A stretch of 64,000 bases of DNA from Nostoc linckia NIES-25. GTDB lineage: Bacteria; Cyanobacteriota; Cyanobacteriia; Cyanobacteriales; Nostocaceae. Shown in pieces: positions 52,607 through 62,800 of the stretch. The notes under the pieces are model-generated. The model had not been told where the DNA came from, made no database searches, and was given only the letters and a program-made list of their open reading frames with translations. A program made the translations under genes and the position numbers. How positions within the stretch are numbered: position 1 is the first letter of the stretch; each line of letters opens with the position of its first letter. The stretch spans positions 3,574,534-3,638,533 of the forward strand of contig NZ_AP018222.1 of the NCBI RefSeq assembly GCF_002368035.1, given 5' to 3'.

Positions 52607-54514
52607 CTAAACAACAGCAGATACTTGTTGTTTAAAGAAAGCTTGCAAAACTCTCTCTGCTATTTGATGACTAGTCAAACCTAATTCTGTCTTCGATTCA
52701 TCGGGTTCGGCATGGTCTACTAATACATCTGGTACGCCAAAACGCTTCACAGGAACGAGGATGTCTGCATCTAATAAAGCTTCGGCGATCGCACTACCAA
52801 AACCACCCATGACGCAGCCTTCTTCTAAGGTAATAACGCGTCCGATTTTCTTAGCTAAAGGCAAAATCAACTCGGTATCCAAAGGTTTAGCAAAACGCGC
52901 ATTAATTACAGTTGCTTCAATGCCATGTTCGCTCAAAATTTCCGCAGCTTGCATTCCTGGATAAACCATTGTGCCATAGCCGACAATTAACACGTCATCC
53001 CCTGTACGCAGAATCTCGCTTTTGCCAATTTCCAAAGGTTCCCAGCCTTCTTCCATCAACGGCACGCCGTAGCCATTGCCACGCGGGTAACGCATAGCGA
53101 TGGGGCCGCTAGTATGGTTAACCCCAGTTACCATCATCCGTTGCAGTTCTGCTTCGTCTTTGGGTGCCATCAGTACCATGTTAGGAATGCAACGCAGATA
53201 AGCGATGTCATACATACCTTGGTGAGTGGGGCCGTCAGCACCCACAATTCCTGCCCTGTCTAAGCAGAAGAACACTGGTAAGTTTTGGATGCAGACATCG
53301 TGAACGATCTGGTCGTAGGCGCGTTGCAAGAAGGTAGAATAAATGGCGGCAATGGGGCGCATTCCTTCGGTTGCCAAACCGGCTGCTAAGGTGACAGCGT
53401 GTTGTTCGGCAATGCCGACATCTATATATTGATTGGGCAGTTTTGCTTGGAGTTTATCTAAGCCTGTTCCGGTTGCCATCGCCGCAGTGATGCCAACGAT
53501 TTTTGGGTTTTGTTCGGCAAGTTTTACTAAAGTGTGAGAAAAGACTTTGGCATAAGCTGGTGGTTTGGGTTTGCTGGAGGGAATAGCTTTGCCAGTTACT
53601 AAATTGAAGGGGCTTTGGGCGTGGTAGCCTACTTGGTCTTGTTCTGCGATTTCATAGCCTTTGCCCTTGACTGTTGCCACATGTACTAAAACCGGGCCTG
53701 GTATTTGATGCGCTTGTTGGAATGTGGCAATTAATTCTTCTAAATTATGTCCGTCAACTGGGCCGATGTAGGTAAAGCCGAGTTCTTCAAATACTGCACC
53801 GACTTTAGGAACAGCCAACCGCTTCATACCTTCCTTGATGCGTCCGAGTTCGGGAGACAAAGATTCACCTACGAAGGGAATTTGCTTAAACTGTTCCTCA
53901 AAATTATCTTTGATAAACTGCACTGGTGGGCTGAGGCGCATTTTGTTCAGATAGCGAGGAATCGCACCCACATTAGGAGATATGGACATTTCGTTGTCGT
54001 TGAGAACAACTAGTAAATTAGTTTTTGGCAAGTGTCCGGCATGATTAATGGCTTCTAAAGCCATACCTCCTGTAAGTGCGCCATCGCCAATGACAGCCAC
54101 AGCTTTAAATTTTTCGCCTTTTAAATCTCGCGCTAAAGCCATGCCCAGTGCTGCTGAGATGCTGGTGGAAGCGTGTCCCGCACCAAAATGATCGAATTTG
54201 TTTTCACAACGCTTGAGATAACCTGCAACTCCGCCCTTTTGTCTAAGGCTGTAGAAGGAATCGTAACGTCCTGTAAGTAGTTTATGGGGATAAGCTTGGT
54301 GTCCTACATCCCAAACGACTTTATCCCGATCTAAGTCCAGTGTTTGATAAAGCCCTAGTGTTAATTCTACGACACCCAACCCTGGCCCCAAATGTCCACC
54401 ATTAACTGCTACGGTCTGAAGATGCTTATCTCGAATTTGACGGGCAATTTGTTGCAGCTGTCGAACGGATAAACCGTGCAACTGATTGGGATGGGTTATT
54501 TCGCTCAGATGCAT
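52607..54514 (-). CDS. dxs: 1-deoxy-D-xylulose-5-phosphate synthase
   Basis: A 635-aa thiamine diphosphate enzyme, first step of the MEP isoprenoid pathway, joining pyruvate and glyceraldehyde-3-phosphate. It has the TPP motif GDGALTGGMALEAINHAG with the downstream Asn, the conserved HQAYPHKLLTGR and YHAQSPF regions, the transketolase-like central domain (GIVGADGPTHQGMYDIAYL) and the C-terminal domain. Length and start are typical. It is preceded by a 1.47-kb gene-poor region and followed by a terminator-like stem. In photosynthetic bacteria it supplies carotenoid, phytol and quinone precursors. Confidence 0.96.
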   Translation of the reverse strand: MHLSEITHPNQLHGLSVRQLQQIARQIRDKHLQTVAVNGGHLGPGLGVVELTLGLYQTLDLDRDKVVWDVGHQAYPHKLLTGRYDSFYSLRQKGGVAGYLKRCENKFDHFGAGHASTSISAALGMALARDLKGEKFKAVAVIGDGALTGGMALEAINHAGHLPKTNLLVVLNDNEMSISPNVGAIPRYLNKMRLSPPVQFIKDNFEEQFKQIPFVGESLSPELGRIKEGMKRLAVPKVGAVFEELGFTYIGPVDGHNLEELIATFQQAHQIPGPVLVHVATVKGKGYEIAEQDQVGYHAQSPFNLVTGKAIPSSKPKPPAYAKVFSHTLVKLAEQNPKIVGITAAMATGTGLDKLQAKLPNQYIDVGIAEQHAVTLAAGLATEGMRPIAAIYSTFLQRAYDQIVHDVCIQNLPVFFCLDRAGIVGADGPTHQGMYDIAYLRCIPNMVLMAPKDEAELQRMMVTGVNHTSGPIAMRYPRGNGYGVPLMEEGWEPLEIGKSEILRTGDDVLIVGYGTMVYPGMQAAEILSEHGIEATVINARFAKPLDTELILPLAKKIGRVITLEEGCVMGGFGSAIAEALLDADILVPVKRFGVPDVLVDHAEPDESKTELGLTSHQIAERVLQAFFKQQVSAVV

Positions 54515-55177
54515 ATTACAGGGTTTTCCTCTCTAATTTCTGGTTTCGGTATCTTGATTTTCCCACGGTCGGGTTATCTACATAATCAGACTGCTACATT
54601 GTTACTAAGTTGTAGCGGAAAGTATAATTTCGTAATTGATAACGTCCAAAAAGGTGTTAATAGTTAACAATTTGTCAACAAAAGAATTCACCAATTCTGA
54701 ATTGGTGAATTCAGAATAGAACCAGTCTTTGGTGTGAATTCTCAATTTAAGTAGAAGGGAATGGGGAAGGGGCAACAGGCAACAAACACAGGGCATGAGC
54801 CAGAAGGCAATTAATTTTTCTCTATTGACTTTTGCATTTTAAAGCTAATTCACGTATGTCTGTTGTCTTTGTCCGATACCACTAAATGTATTACTGTGCG
54901 ATCGCTACTTAATTTGTTTACCAGACATTTATCAGTAAACTTACTCGACTATTTCCTCCACATTCAGTAGTCGTTTAGTAAATTGAATTTTATCTTTTCT
55001 TAAGAAAGCTTATCATATTTTTTGCATAAATTACAAACCAGATGCCGATAAGTCAGATAAAACGAAGCTAATCAATTTACTCGTGGATAAATTTACCTCA
55101 ATTAATACTGAAACTCTGAAATAACAATGCTTACATATAGTATTGTTATCCACAATAAAGTCATAGGTAAAAAATAA

Positions 55178-55294
55178 AACTACTATACCGATCCAGAAAA
55201 ATTATTAGACATTGGTTGTGGTGTTGGTCGCCAAGTGAGAATTAAACTTACTGATAATGAATATGCGCTTTACACGAAGAAGCAAGCACTCTAA
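55178..55294 (+). pseudogene. SAM methyltransferase motif I fragment
   Basis: A frame reads NYYTDPEKLLDIGCGVGRQV, where LDIGCGVGR is the SAM-binding motif I of class I methyltransferases. It ends within 20 codons of the motif, so the rest of the domain is missing. Confidence 0.4.
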
Positions 55295-55743
55295 GAGAAC
55301 CAGAGAATATCCTTCGGGTCGCGGACACAGGGCGATCGCATTTAGCGGCAACTTCATTCCCATTTAATGCTACCGTGGATTCGCAAGTAGTTTATCGAAA
55401 CTCCTGGGTCTCAAACCCCATCCTTGTAGGACAGCTTTAATATATATTGTTAGGCAACAAATCTAATATTTGCGATCGCATTCCTCTTTGATTTATATAG
55501 GTAGGGGCGTACAGCTGTTTCTCAGCCCCCAGAACCTCTTCCATCGAAATTGACAAAAATAATCGAAAAATCATTGCTAGTATGAACTAGGATGTCATAA
55601 TTGTTTGTGGAACTGGAACAAGTCGCAGTCTAATAACCAAAAGACCTTACAATCTCATAATGCGATAAATCTTGCTGATGTCACAGGTTAAACAGAGGTA
55701 ATTATTGTGACATTAAATCAGAAGTCAGAATCGAGAATTCAGA

Positions 55744-55926
55744 ATGCAATCAGCTGGTAATTTAGATCCGCCACCCTCTTACAAAGTTCAGATGGTCGGA
55801 AACCTCAGCTCTGACTTTGCACTGATTGAAGACTACCAAATTTTGAATTTGGTGGAGGATTTAAACCAATTTAAACCTCTACAGAAAGGCAAGCTACATC
55901 GGCTACTCAGAAAAAACTCATTCTGA
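55744..55926 (+). CDS. Small ORF, 60 aa, unknown
   Basis: Begins MQSAGNLDPPPSYKVQMVGN and ends LLRKNSF. No family or ribosome binding site is evident. It is bracketed by an inverted arrangement of GAATTCAGAAT-type repeats (about 55720-55745 and 55920-55955), which could be an insertion unit carrying it. Confidence 0.3.
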   Translation: MQSAGNLDPPPSYKVQMVGNLSSDFALIEDYQILNLVEDLNQFKPLQKGKLHRLLRKNSF

Positions 55927-55985
55927 ATTTTGGCTCCTGACTTCTGAATTCTGCTGTAAGTTGTTAAATAATCCACAATCCACTA

Positions 55986-57167
55986 ATGCTATACAGAAGA
56001 TTTGGACGCACAGAATTACAGATGCCGGTGTTTTCCTGCGGCGGTATGAGATATCAATTCAAATGGGAAGATGTTCCTGAATCGGAAATTCCTGCTAAGA
56101 ACCAAGCAAACTTGGAAGCGACTATTAAAAAAGCCCTGGAAGTTGGTATTAATCACATTGAAACTGCTCGTGGTTATGGCACTTCCGAAATGCAATTGGG
56201 AAGAATATTACCTAAGTTTCCCCGCGAAAAATTGATTGTTCAAACTAAAGTCGGCCCAAAGGAAGATGCAAAAGAATTCCGGGAAAATTTTGATAAATCA
56301 TTAAAATATCTCCAGCTAGATTATGTTGACCTTTTAGGGTTGCACGGCATTAATACTCCTGAGTTATTAGACTACAGCATCCGTCCCGGTGGCTGTTTGG
56401 ATGTGGTACGTCAGTTGCAAGCAGAGGGGAAAGTCAGATTTGTTGGGTTTTCCACACATGGCCCCACTGATGTAATTGTGCAGACAATTAATACTAATCA
56501 ATTTGATTATGTAAACCTGCACTGGTACTACATTAATCAGTGGAATTGGGCAGCAATTGAAGCAGCTAAACGTCACGACATGGGGGTATTTATTATTAGC
56601 CCAACTGATAAAGGAGGTTTGTTGCATCAACCGCCGCAAAAATTAGTTAATCTTTGCGCTCCTTTGAGTCCAATAGTGTTTAACGATCTGTTTTGTTTGA
56701 GCCATTCCCAAGTGCATACCTTGAGTTTGGGAGCAGCAAAACCAGAAGATTTTGACGAACATCTGAAGACTTTAGAATTAATAGATAGAGCATCAGAAAT
56801 TCTGCCACCAATTTTGGCACGTTTAGAAGCAGAAGCGATCGCCACTTTGGGAGAAGATTGGGTAAAAACCTGGCAAAATAATTTACCCACCGTTGACAAA
56901 ACCCCTGGAGAGATAAATATTCGGGTGATTTTGTGGTTGTGGAATTTAGCGATCGCCTACGATTTGGTAGACTATGGCAAAATGCGTTATAACCTGCTTG
57001 GTAATGCTAGTCATTGGTTTCCTGGAAATAAGAGCGATCGATTAAACGAATTAGACTTGCGCCAATGTCTTGTCGGCAGCCCCCACGCAGATAAAATCCC
57101 GCGAATTCTCCAAAAAGCACATCAATTATTGGCTGGCGAAGAAGTAAAACGATTGTCTCAACAGTAA
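55986..57167 (+). CDS. Aldo/keto reductase family oxidoreductase
   Basis: A 393-aa protein with the AKR barrel. Motifs: GINHIETARGYGTSEMQLGRIL (with the Asp/Tyr catalytic neighbourhood), KVGPKEDAKEFRENFDKSL, LDYVDLLGLHGI and GKVRFVGFSTHG. The C-terminal region (about 300-393) extends beyond the ordinary barrel, and the cysteines expected of a 4Fe-4S-bearing variant are not seen. It probably reduces carbonyl compounds with NAD(P)H; the substrate is unknown. Start MLYRRFGRTELQMPVFSCGG is typical. It is downstream of a gene-poor stretch and upstream of a MITE cluster. Confidence 0.88.
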   Translation: MLYRRFGRTELQMPVFSCGGMRYQFKWEDVPESEIPAKNQANLEATIKKALEVGINHIETARGYGTSEMQLGRILPKFPREKLIVQTKVGPKEDAKEFRENFDKSLKYLQLDYVDLLGLHGINTPELLDYSIRPGGCLDVVRQLQAEGKVRFVGFSTHGPTDVIVQTINTNQFDYVNLHWYYINQWNWAAIEAAKRHDMGVFIISPTDKGGLLHQPPQKLVNLCAPLSPIVFNDLFCLSHSQVHTLSLGAAKPEDFDEHLKTLELIDRASEILPPILARLEAEAIATLGEDWVKTWQNNLPTVDKTPGEINIRVILWLWNLAIAYDLVDYGKMRYNLLGNASHWFPGNKSDRLNELDLRQCLVGSPHADKIPRILQKAHQLLAGEEVKRLSQQ

Positions 57168-57265
57168 AAGGAAAAGGGAACGGGCAACAGAGCAATCCCC
57201 ATAATTAAAAGATGTCTTATGCACTATAGCAATCCTATTTGATTTGCTCTCCATTAGTGGGCTTC

Positions 57266-57298
57266 AGATCTCCGACTTCTTCAAGAAGTCGGGGATCT
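57266..57298. terminator. Palindromic terminator-like repeat, second copy
   Basis: 33 bp: AGATCTCCGACTTCTT-C-AAGAAGTCGGGGATCT, one mismatch in the stem, then TTTTTG. It lies about 100 bp past the aldo/keto reductase stop, so it may be its terminator. Confidence 0.5.
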
Positions 57299-57303
57299 TT
57301 TTG

Positions 57304-57431
57304 TCTAACTTTTCACGGTATCTGGAAAACCTCTCTCTAAATCTCTCTCCTGCGAGGAGAGAGACTTTGAATTCCTGGTTTGGAAGTTAGATTTTCCGTG
57401 GACTTTTCCACATGACGTGAAAAGTCAGATC
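57304..57431. repeat. MITE-like repeat, family C, reverse copy
   Basis: TCTAACTTTTCACGG at the left and ACGTGAAAAGTCAGAT at the right. Inner arms GGTATCTGGAAAACC and TTTTCCACATGACGTGA match the family C element at 30033-30182 in reverse order. Confidence 0.7.
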
Positions 57432-57446
57432 TTTTTGTTTGTAACA

Positions 57447-57537
57447 GGACTTACGCAAAAGATAACGAAAGTAGCGGTAATTCATGAATTACCGCAACGC
57501 TTGAATAAGGTTTTCAATCACATCTTGCGTAAGTCCT
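57447..57537. repeat. MITE-like repeat, family A (copy of 16203-16294)
   Basis: 91 bp with AGGACTTACGCA and TGCGTAAGTCCT ends and the same GCGGTAATTCATGAATTACC palindrome as the distant copy. Confidence 0.85.
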
Positions 57538-57542
57538 GTGTA

Positions 57543-57845
57543 ATACCATTTCACTAAAAGCCCGATCGATTTCGCGTAGGGGCACGGCAATGCCCATTGG
57601 TGTCAACTTAAGCTCAAAAGCTTATTCCCACAGGCATTTTACCCCACCCCCAACCCCTCCCCTTGCCAAGGGGAGGGGAGGTTTTGGCTTTAGACAAAAC
57701 CGGGGTGGGGTAACGCGGATCTTGATGGTAAATGAGTAGAACTCGCTCATCACCTTTCTATTAGGGTTTCACGTTAAGTTGACACCAATGGGCAATGCCG
57801 TGCCCCTACCAAAGCATTTGTATCATCATTAAATTCAAACGGTAT
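57543..57845. repeat. Filled family D element carrying a 186-bp family B MITE
   Basis: Outer ends ATACCATTTCACT and GTTTGAATTT/ATACCG-type inverse, then GTAGGGGCACGGCAATGCCC and GGGCAATGCCGTGCCCCTAC arms around GTGTCAACTTAAG (57600) ... TTAAGTTGACAC (57785). The flanks match the shorter element at 58103-58206. Confidence 0.75.
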
Positions 57846-57908
57846 AACTCATTTAGGACTGCTATATTTTTCTATCAAAGTCAAATATTTTATTAATTTT
57901 GCAGATGC

Positions 57909-58103
57909 TTGTACAACTACCAAAAAGAGCAAAAGGAATCCCCTAAATTTATTTATGAGGATTCCTTGGTTTTGTCTCGCGGTAGCATCTATTGTGCCTT
58001 TATTGGGCAATCTTTAGATGCGAACTTCTCAGAGTATTTTACTTACAGCAATTCACAGTTAAATAGACCGTACTGGGGTAGCAAAGCTGTGGTAACTAAC
58101 TGA
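57909..58103 (+). CDS. Short ORF between two MITEs, 64 aa, unknown
   Basis: Frame MYNYQKEQKESPKFIYEDSL ... NRPYWGSKAVVTN. No family is recognised, and the stop overlaps the family D element that follows. It may be a relic of a longer gene, because the text has the look of real protein (YCAFIGQSLD), but the evidence is weak. Confidence 0.25.
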   Translation: MYNYQKEQKESPKFIYEDSLVLSRGSIYCAFIGQSLDANFSEYFTYSNSQLNRPYWGSKAVVTN

Positions 58104-58206
58104 TACCATTTCACTAAAAGCCTGATACATATAGATTTCGCGTAGGGGCACGGCATTGCCGTGCCCCTACCAACGTATTTGTATCATCATTAAAGTGAAA
58201 CTGTAT
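58103..58206. repeat. Empty-site version of the family D element
   Basis: 104 bp with ends ATACCATTTCACT and complement of ATACAGTTTCACTTT. The centre is the palindrome GTAGGGGCACGGCATTGCCG / TGCCCCTAC, where the filled copy holds a 186-bp insert. Confidence 0.75.
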
Positions 58207-58294
58207 AACAATAATTTAATTTTCCAGTATGTGTATTCCATTCAATTGAAAACTGCTGTATATGGGTAAGCTGTATAGTGCTAGAAGTCGATAT

Positions 58295-59620
58295 TTAATC
58301 AGATGCGATATTTTTCATTTGATTGGCGCTTGGTACAACTAGCACCTTATCAACGCGGTTACCATCCATATCCATAACTTCAATTCGCATACCTTCCCAT
58401 TCAAAATGATCTGCTGCGGTGGGAATACGACCTAAATGAGTGATGACAAAACCGCCTAAGGTTTGATAACTGCCACGTTCCTCAGATTCCCATTCTTCCA
58501 TCTCGAAAAGTTCTAAAAACTCTTCCACAGGTAACATTCCATCCAGAAGCCAAGAACCATCTTCCCGTTGCACGGCTTGTGGTTGATCTTGTCCATCTGT
58601 TGAAGGAACATCGCCGACGATTTCGCTCATGATGTCGTTGAGAGTGACTAATCCTTGAATGACGCCGTATTCATCAACTACCAGTGCCATGTGAGTCACG
58701 GTTTGCTTAAATAATTCTAAAACTTTCAAACCGCGGGTGCTTTCTGGTACAAAGACTGGTTGCCGCAATCCTACTGTTAAGTCTAGCTGTTCGCCTCGAA
58801 AACTCCTAGCTAATAAGTCGGTAACTGGGATTACACCCAGGACATTATCAAGTCCCCCTTGACAAACTGGATACCGAGAGTAGGCACTATCAACCATTTT
58901 TTGGCGATTTTCTTCAGCGGTGTCATCTAAATCTAGCCAGACGATATCAGGACGGGGTGTCATTAAATAGCTTACAGGGCGATCGCCTAAACGAAAAACT
59001 CGCTCTACCATATCCTGTTCGGCTTCCTCAAAGGTTCCCGCTTCAGTACCTTGCTCGATTAAGATTTTAATTTCTTCTTCGGTGACTTGCGGTTCGGTTG
59101 ATTGGGTAACCCCCAAAACTCGCAGTACCATATCCGTCGAAGCACTTAAAAGATGTACCATAGGAGAAGCGATCGCCGATAAGGCACGCATGGGAATAGC
59201 TACAAATGCTGCAATGCCTTCTGGGTTATTTAATGCCAAACGCTTCGGCACTAATTCGCCGATAATCAGTGACAAATAGGTAATAATCAACACCACGATT
59301 CCAAAAGATACGGGTTCGCTATAAGGTGCCAATACAGGAACAAGCCGCACATAGACTGCCAGCCGATTAGCGATTGTTGCTCCTCCAAAAGCACCAGTCA
59401 GAATACCAATTAGAGAAATACCTACTTGAATAGTTGACAGGAAATTATTTGGAGACTCCGCGAGTTTGAGTGCTACCCTTGCCTTAGCATCCCCTTGATT
59501 GGCAAGCTGCTGTAGTCTAACTTTCCGCGCCGAGACAATTGCCATCTCAGACATCGAAAATATGCCGTTGGCAATAATTAGCACCAAGATGATTAAAATT
59601 TCAAAAGTGATGGAGGACAT
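58295..59620 (-). CDS. CNNM/CBS domain transporter-like protein (HlyC/CorC family)
   Basis: A 441-aa membrane protein. It has a DUF21/CNNM transmembrane domain (about 1-180, with FEILIILVLIIANGIFSMSEMAIVSARKVRL, truncated here to the key hydrophobic start, and ISLIGILTGAFGGATIANRL), tandem CBS domains (about 205-340, including MTPRPDIVWLDLDDTAEENR, LVVDEYGVIQGLVTLNDIM) and a C-terminal CorC/HlyC domain (about 355-430, LGGFVITHLGRIPTAADHFE). Such proteins are linked to magnesium/cobalt efflux or homeostasis. It lies alone, divergent from mfd. Confidence 0.9.
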   Translation of the reverse strand: MSSITFEILIILVLIIANGIFSMSEMAIVSARKVRLQQLANQGDAKARVALKLAESPNNFLSTIQVGISLIGILTGAFGGATIANRLAVYVRLVPVLAPYSEPVSFGIVVLIITYLSLIIGELVPKRLALNNPEGIAAFVAIPMRALSAIASPMVHLLSASTDMVLRVLGVTQSTEPQVTEEEIKILIEQGTEAGTFEEAEQDMVERVFRLGDRPVSYLMTPRPDIVWLDLDDTAEENRQKMVDSAYSRYPVCQGGLDNVLGVIPVTDLLARSFRGEQLDLTVGLRQPVFVPESTRGLKVLELFKQTVTHMALVVDEYGVIQGLVTLNDIMSEIVGDVPSTDGQDQPQAVQREDGSWLLDGMLPVEEFLELFEMEEWESEERGSYQTLGGFVITHLGRIPTAADHFEWEGMRIEVMDMDGNRVDKVLVVPSANQMKNIASD

Positions 59621-59863
59621 GTTTAAAATTGCCGCTTATCAGAGCGAACGTAGCTCAATCCTTAGTATCTAGTATTAAAGGTGCTTCGATAAATTGTTTG
59701 ACTGTACACAAAGTAATAGTTATGAGTTGTTGATTTTATGATGTCGTTGTACATTATTCTTCCTGAGAATGAATTAGAGGGCTGTTAACACTTTTAAAAT
59801 GGTGGACATAACCTGCCTCAAGATTTTCAACAAGCGCCAAGATTTCGATTGCTAGTAGAACTT

Positions 59864-62800
59864 ATGTCATTTTCTTCTATTGTGCGTGCCTTAGGGCGAT
59901 CGCCACTCACTACTGAGTTTATTTCTAAGTTAAATCGCCAACAAGAATTGCGCTTAAATGGCATTCCTCGGCTACCAAAGGGTTTGGTAGCTTCGGCATT
60001 GGCCCAAACTCAAGGCAGGAATTTGTTCGTGGTATGCGCCACTCTGGAAGAAGCTGGACGCGTTTACGCACAACTAGAGGCAATGGGATGGCAAACAGTA
60101 CATTTTTACCCCACTTCTGAAGCTTCTCCTTACGAACCTTTTGACCCGGAAACTGAAATGAGTTGGGGGCAAATGCAGGTTTTGGCGGATTTGGTCAAAA
60201 GTCAAGAGTCATTAGTCATTAGTCATTTGTCATCAGAAACAAACCAAAGGACAAATGATAAAGGACAAGCGACAAATATAGCAATTGTGGCGACTCAAGG
60301 GGCGTTGCAGCCGCATTTGCCGCCGCCAGAGGCTTTTCAAGAATTTTGCTTGACGCTAAAGCGGGGGATGGAGATAGATCTCAATGCTTTTAGTGAAAAA
60401 GTCACTCTTTTGGGGTACGAACGGGTACCTCTGGTGGAAACTGAAGGGCAATGGAGTCGGCGCGGGGATATTGTTGATGTGTTTCCGGTTTCATCGGAGT
60501 TACCAGTGAGGCTGGAATGGTTTGGCGACGAAATCGAACAAATACGCGAATTTGACCCAGCAACTCAACGTTCTGCCCTCGATAAAGTCGAGCAGTTAAT
60601 TCTCACGCCAACTAGCTTTGCTCCCATCATCATGGCGCCACTCAAGGAGAGTGCTGAGTTTCGAGTGTTGAGTGCCCAGTTAAATACTGATTCAGGACTC
60701 GATAATGGAAACTCAGGACTGATTGAAGGTAGCCGTCGTTTTTTGGGTTTAGCGTTCGAGCAACCAGCATCCCTGCTAGACTATTTACCAGAAAATACCT
60801 TAATTGCCATTGATGAACCAGAACAGTGTCACGCTCATAGCGATCGCTGGGTAGAAAATGCGGAAGAGCAATGGTCACTCATCAGTCATCAGTCACTTGT
60901 ACTGAGCGGAGTCGAAGTATCAGTCATCAGCGGACTACCAAAAATTCATCGGTCGTTTGATGAGTGTTTGGCTGATGTTGCGAGGTTTCAAACTTTATAT
61001 TTATCGGAACTTTCTGAGGAGAATGATGGCATTAATCTTGCGAGTAGATCTGTTCCGGTTACGCCGCATCAGTTTGCTAAATTAGCTGATACTATCCGCC
61101 ACGAACGCGATCGCAATTTCTCTATCTGGCTGATTTCTGCTCAACCTTCGCGTTCTGTGTCGCTGTTGCAAGAACACGATTGTCCGGCTCAATTTATCCC
61201 CAATCCCCGCGACTACCTAGCGATTGATAAGCTACAAATCAACCACACTCCAGTCGCACTTAAATATTCTGGTTTGGCAGAATTAGAAGGTTTTATTCTG
61301 CCTACGTATCGCTTAGTAGTCGTCACCGACCGAGAATTTTACGGTCAGCATTCCTTAGCAACTCCTGGTTTTATCCGCAAACGCCACAAAGCAACTTCTA
61401 AGCAAGTTGACCCCAATAAGCTGCGTCCGGGGGATTATGTGGTTCACAGAAATCATGGCGTTGGCAAATTTGTCAAGCTGGAAAGCTTAACGATTAATGA
61501 CGAAACTCGCGATTACTTGGTGGTGCAATATGCTGACGGTTTACTGAGAGTCGCAGCCGATCAATTAGGTGCTTTATCTCGGTTCCGCGCCGCCGGGGAT
61601 AGAGCACCAGAACTCAATAAGATGACTGGTAAAGCTTGGGATAATACCAAGAATAGAGTCCGCAAAGCAATTAAGAAATTGGCGGTGGACTTGCTGAAAT
61701 TATATGCAGCGCGATCGCAACAACAAGGTTTTAGTTTCCCCAGCGATATGCCTTGGCAAGAGGAAATGGAAGACTCCTTCCCTTACCAACCCACAACAGA
61801 TCAGCTAAAAGCCGTACAAGATGTTAAACGCGACATGGAAAGCGATAGGCCAATGGATCGCTTAGTTTGTGGCGATGTCGGTTTTGGAAAGACGGAAGTG
61901 GCGATTCGTGCTGTTTTTAAAGCAGTCACCGCCGGGAAACAAGTGGCACTCCTTGCGCCAACGACTATTTTAACACAGCAACACTACCATACACTCAAAG
62001 AACGTTTTGCTCCGTACCCGGTGAATGTCGGCTTACTCAACCGCTTTCGTTCCGCTGAAGAACGCCGCGATATTCAAAAGCGATTGGCAACTGGCGAACT
62101 TGATGTAGTAGTTGGCACACACCAACTCTTAGGCAAAGGCGTATCATTTAAAGATTTAGGCTTGTTGGTGGTGGATGAAGAGCAGCGTTTTGGAGTAAAC
62201 CAAAAAGAGAAAATTAAAAGCTTGAAAACTCAAGTTGACGTGCTGACTCTCTCCGCGACTCCCATTCCTCGTACCCTGTACATGTCTTTGTCGGGAATTC
62301 GGGAAATGAGTTTAATTACCACACCACCTCCAACCAGACGCCCGATTAAAACTCACCTCGCACCGCTAAATCCCGAAAGCGTGCGGAGTGCCATACGTCA
62401 AGAATTAGACCGAGGTGGACAAGTATTTTATGTAGTTCCACGAGTTGAAGGAATTGAAGAGACAACTGCAAACTTGCGAGAAATGATACCGGGAGGTAGA
62501 TTTGCGATCGCTCACGGGCAAATGGATGAAAGCGAGTTAGAATCAACCATGCTCACCTTCAGCAATGGTGAAGCAGATATCCTCGTTTGCACAACAATTA
62601 TTGAATCTGGCTTAGATATTCCGCGAGTCAACACCATCTTAATTGAAGATGCTCATCGCTTCGGCTTGGCACAATTGTATCAATTACGCGGTCGTGTCGG
62701 ACGCGCAGGTATCCAAGCTCATGCTTGGCTATTTTATCCCAAGCAACGAACGTTATCTGATGCGGCGCGGCAACGTTTGCGAGCAATTCAAGAATTTACT

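Larger units (their letters stand above)
54515..55985. other. Gene-poor region between dxs and the aldo/keto reductase
   Basis: 1.47 kb. It holds a perfect 13-bp inverted repeat GAATTCACCAATT (54684-54712, loop CTG), a methyltransferase scrap at 55178-55294 and a 60-codon frame at 55744-55926. Nothing else is convincing; the region looks like a mosaic of repeat and decayed DNA. Confidence 0.5.
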
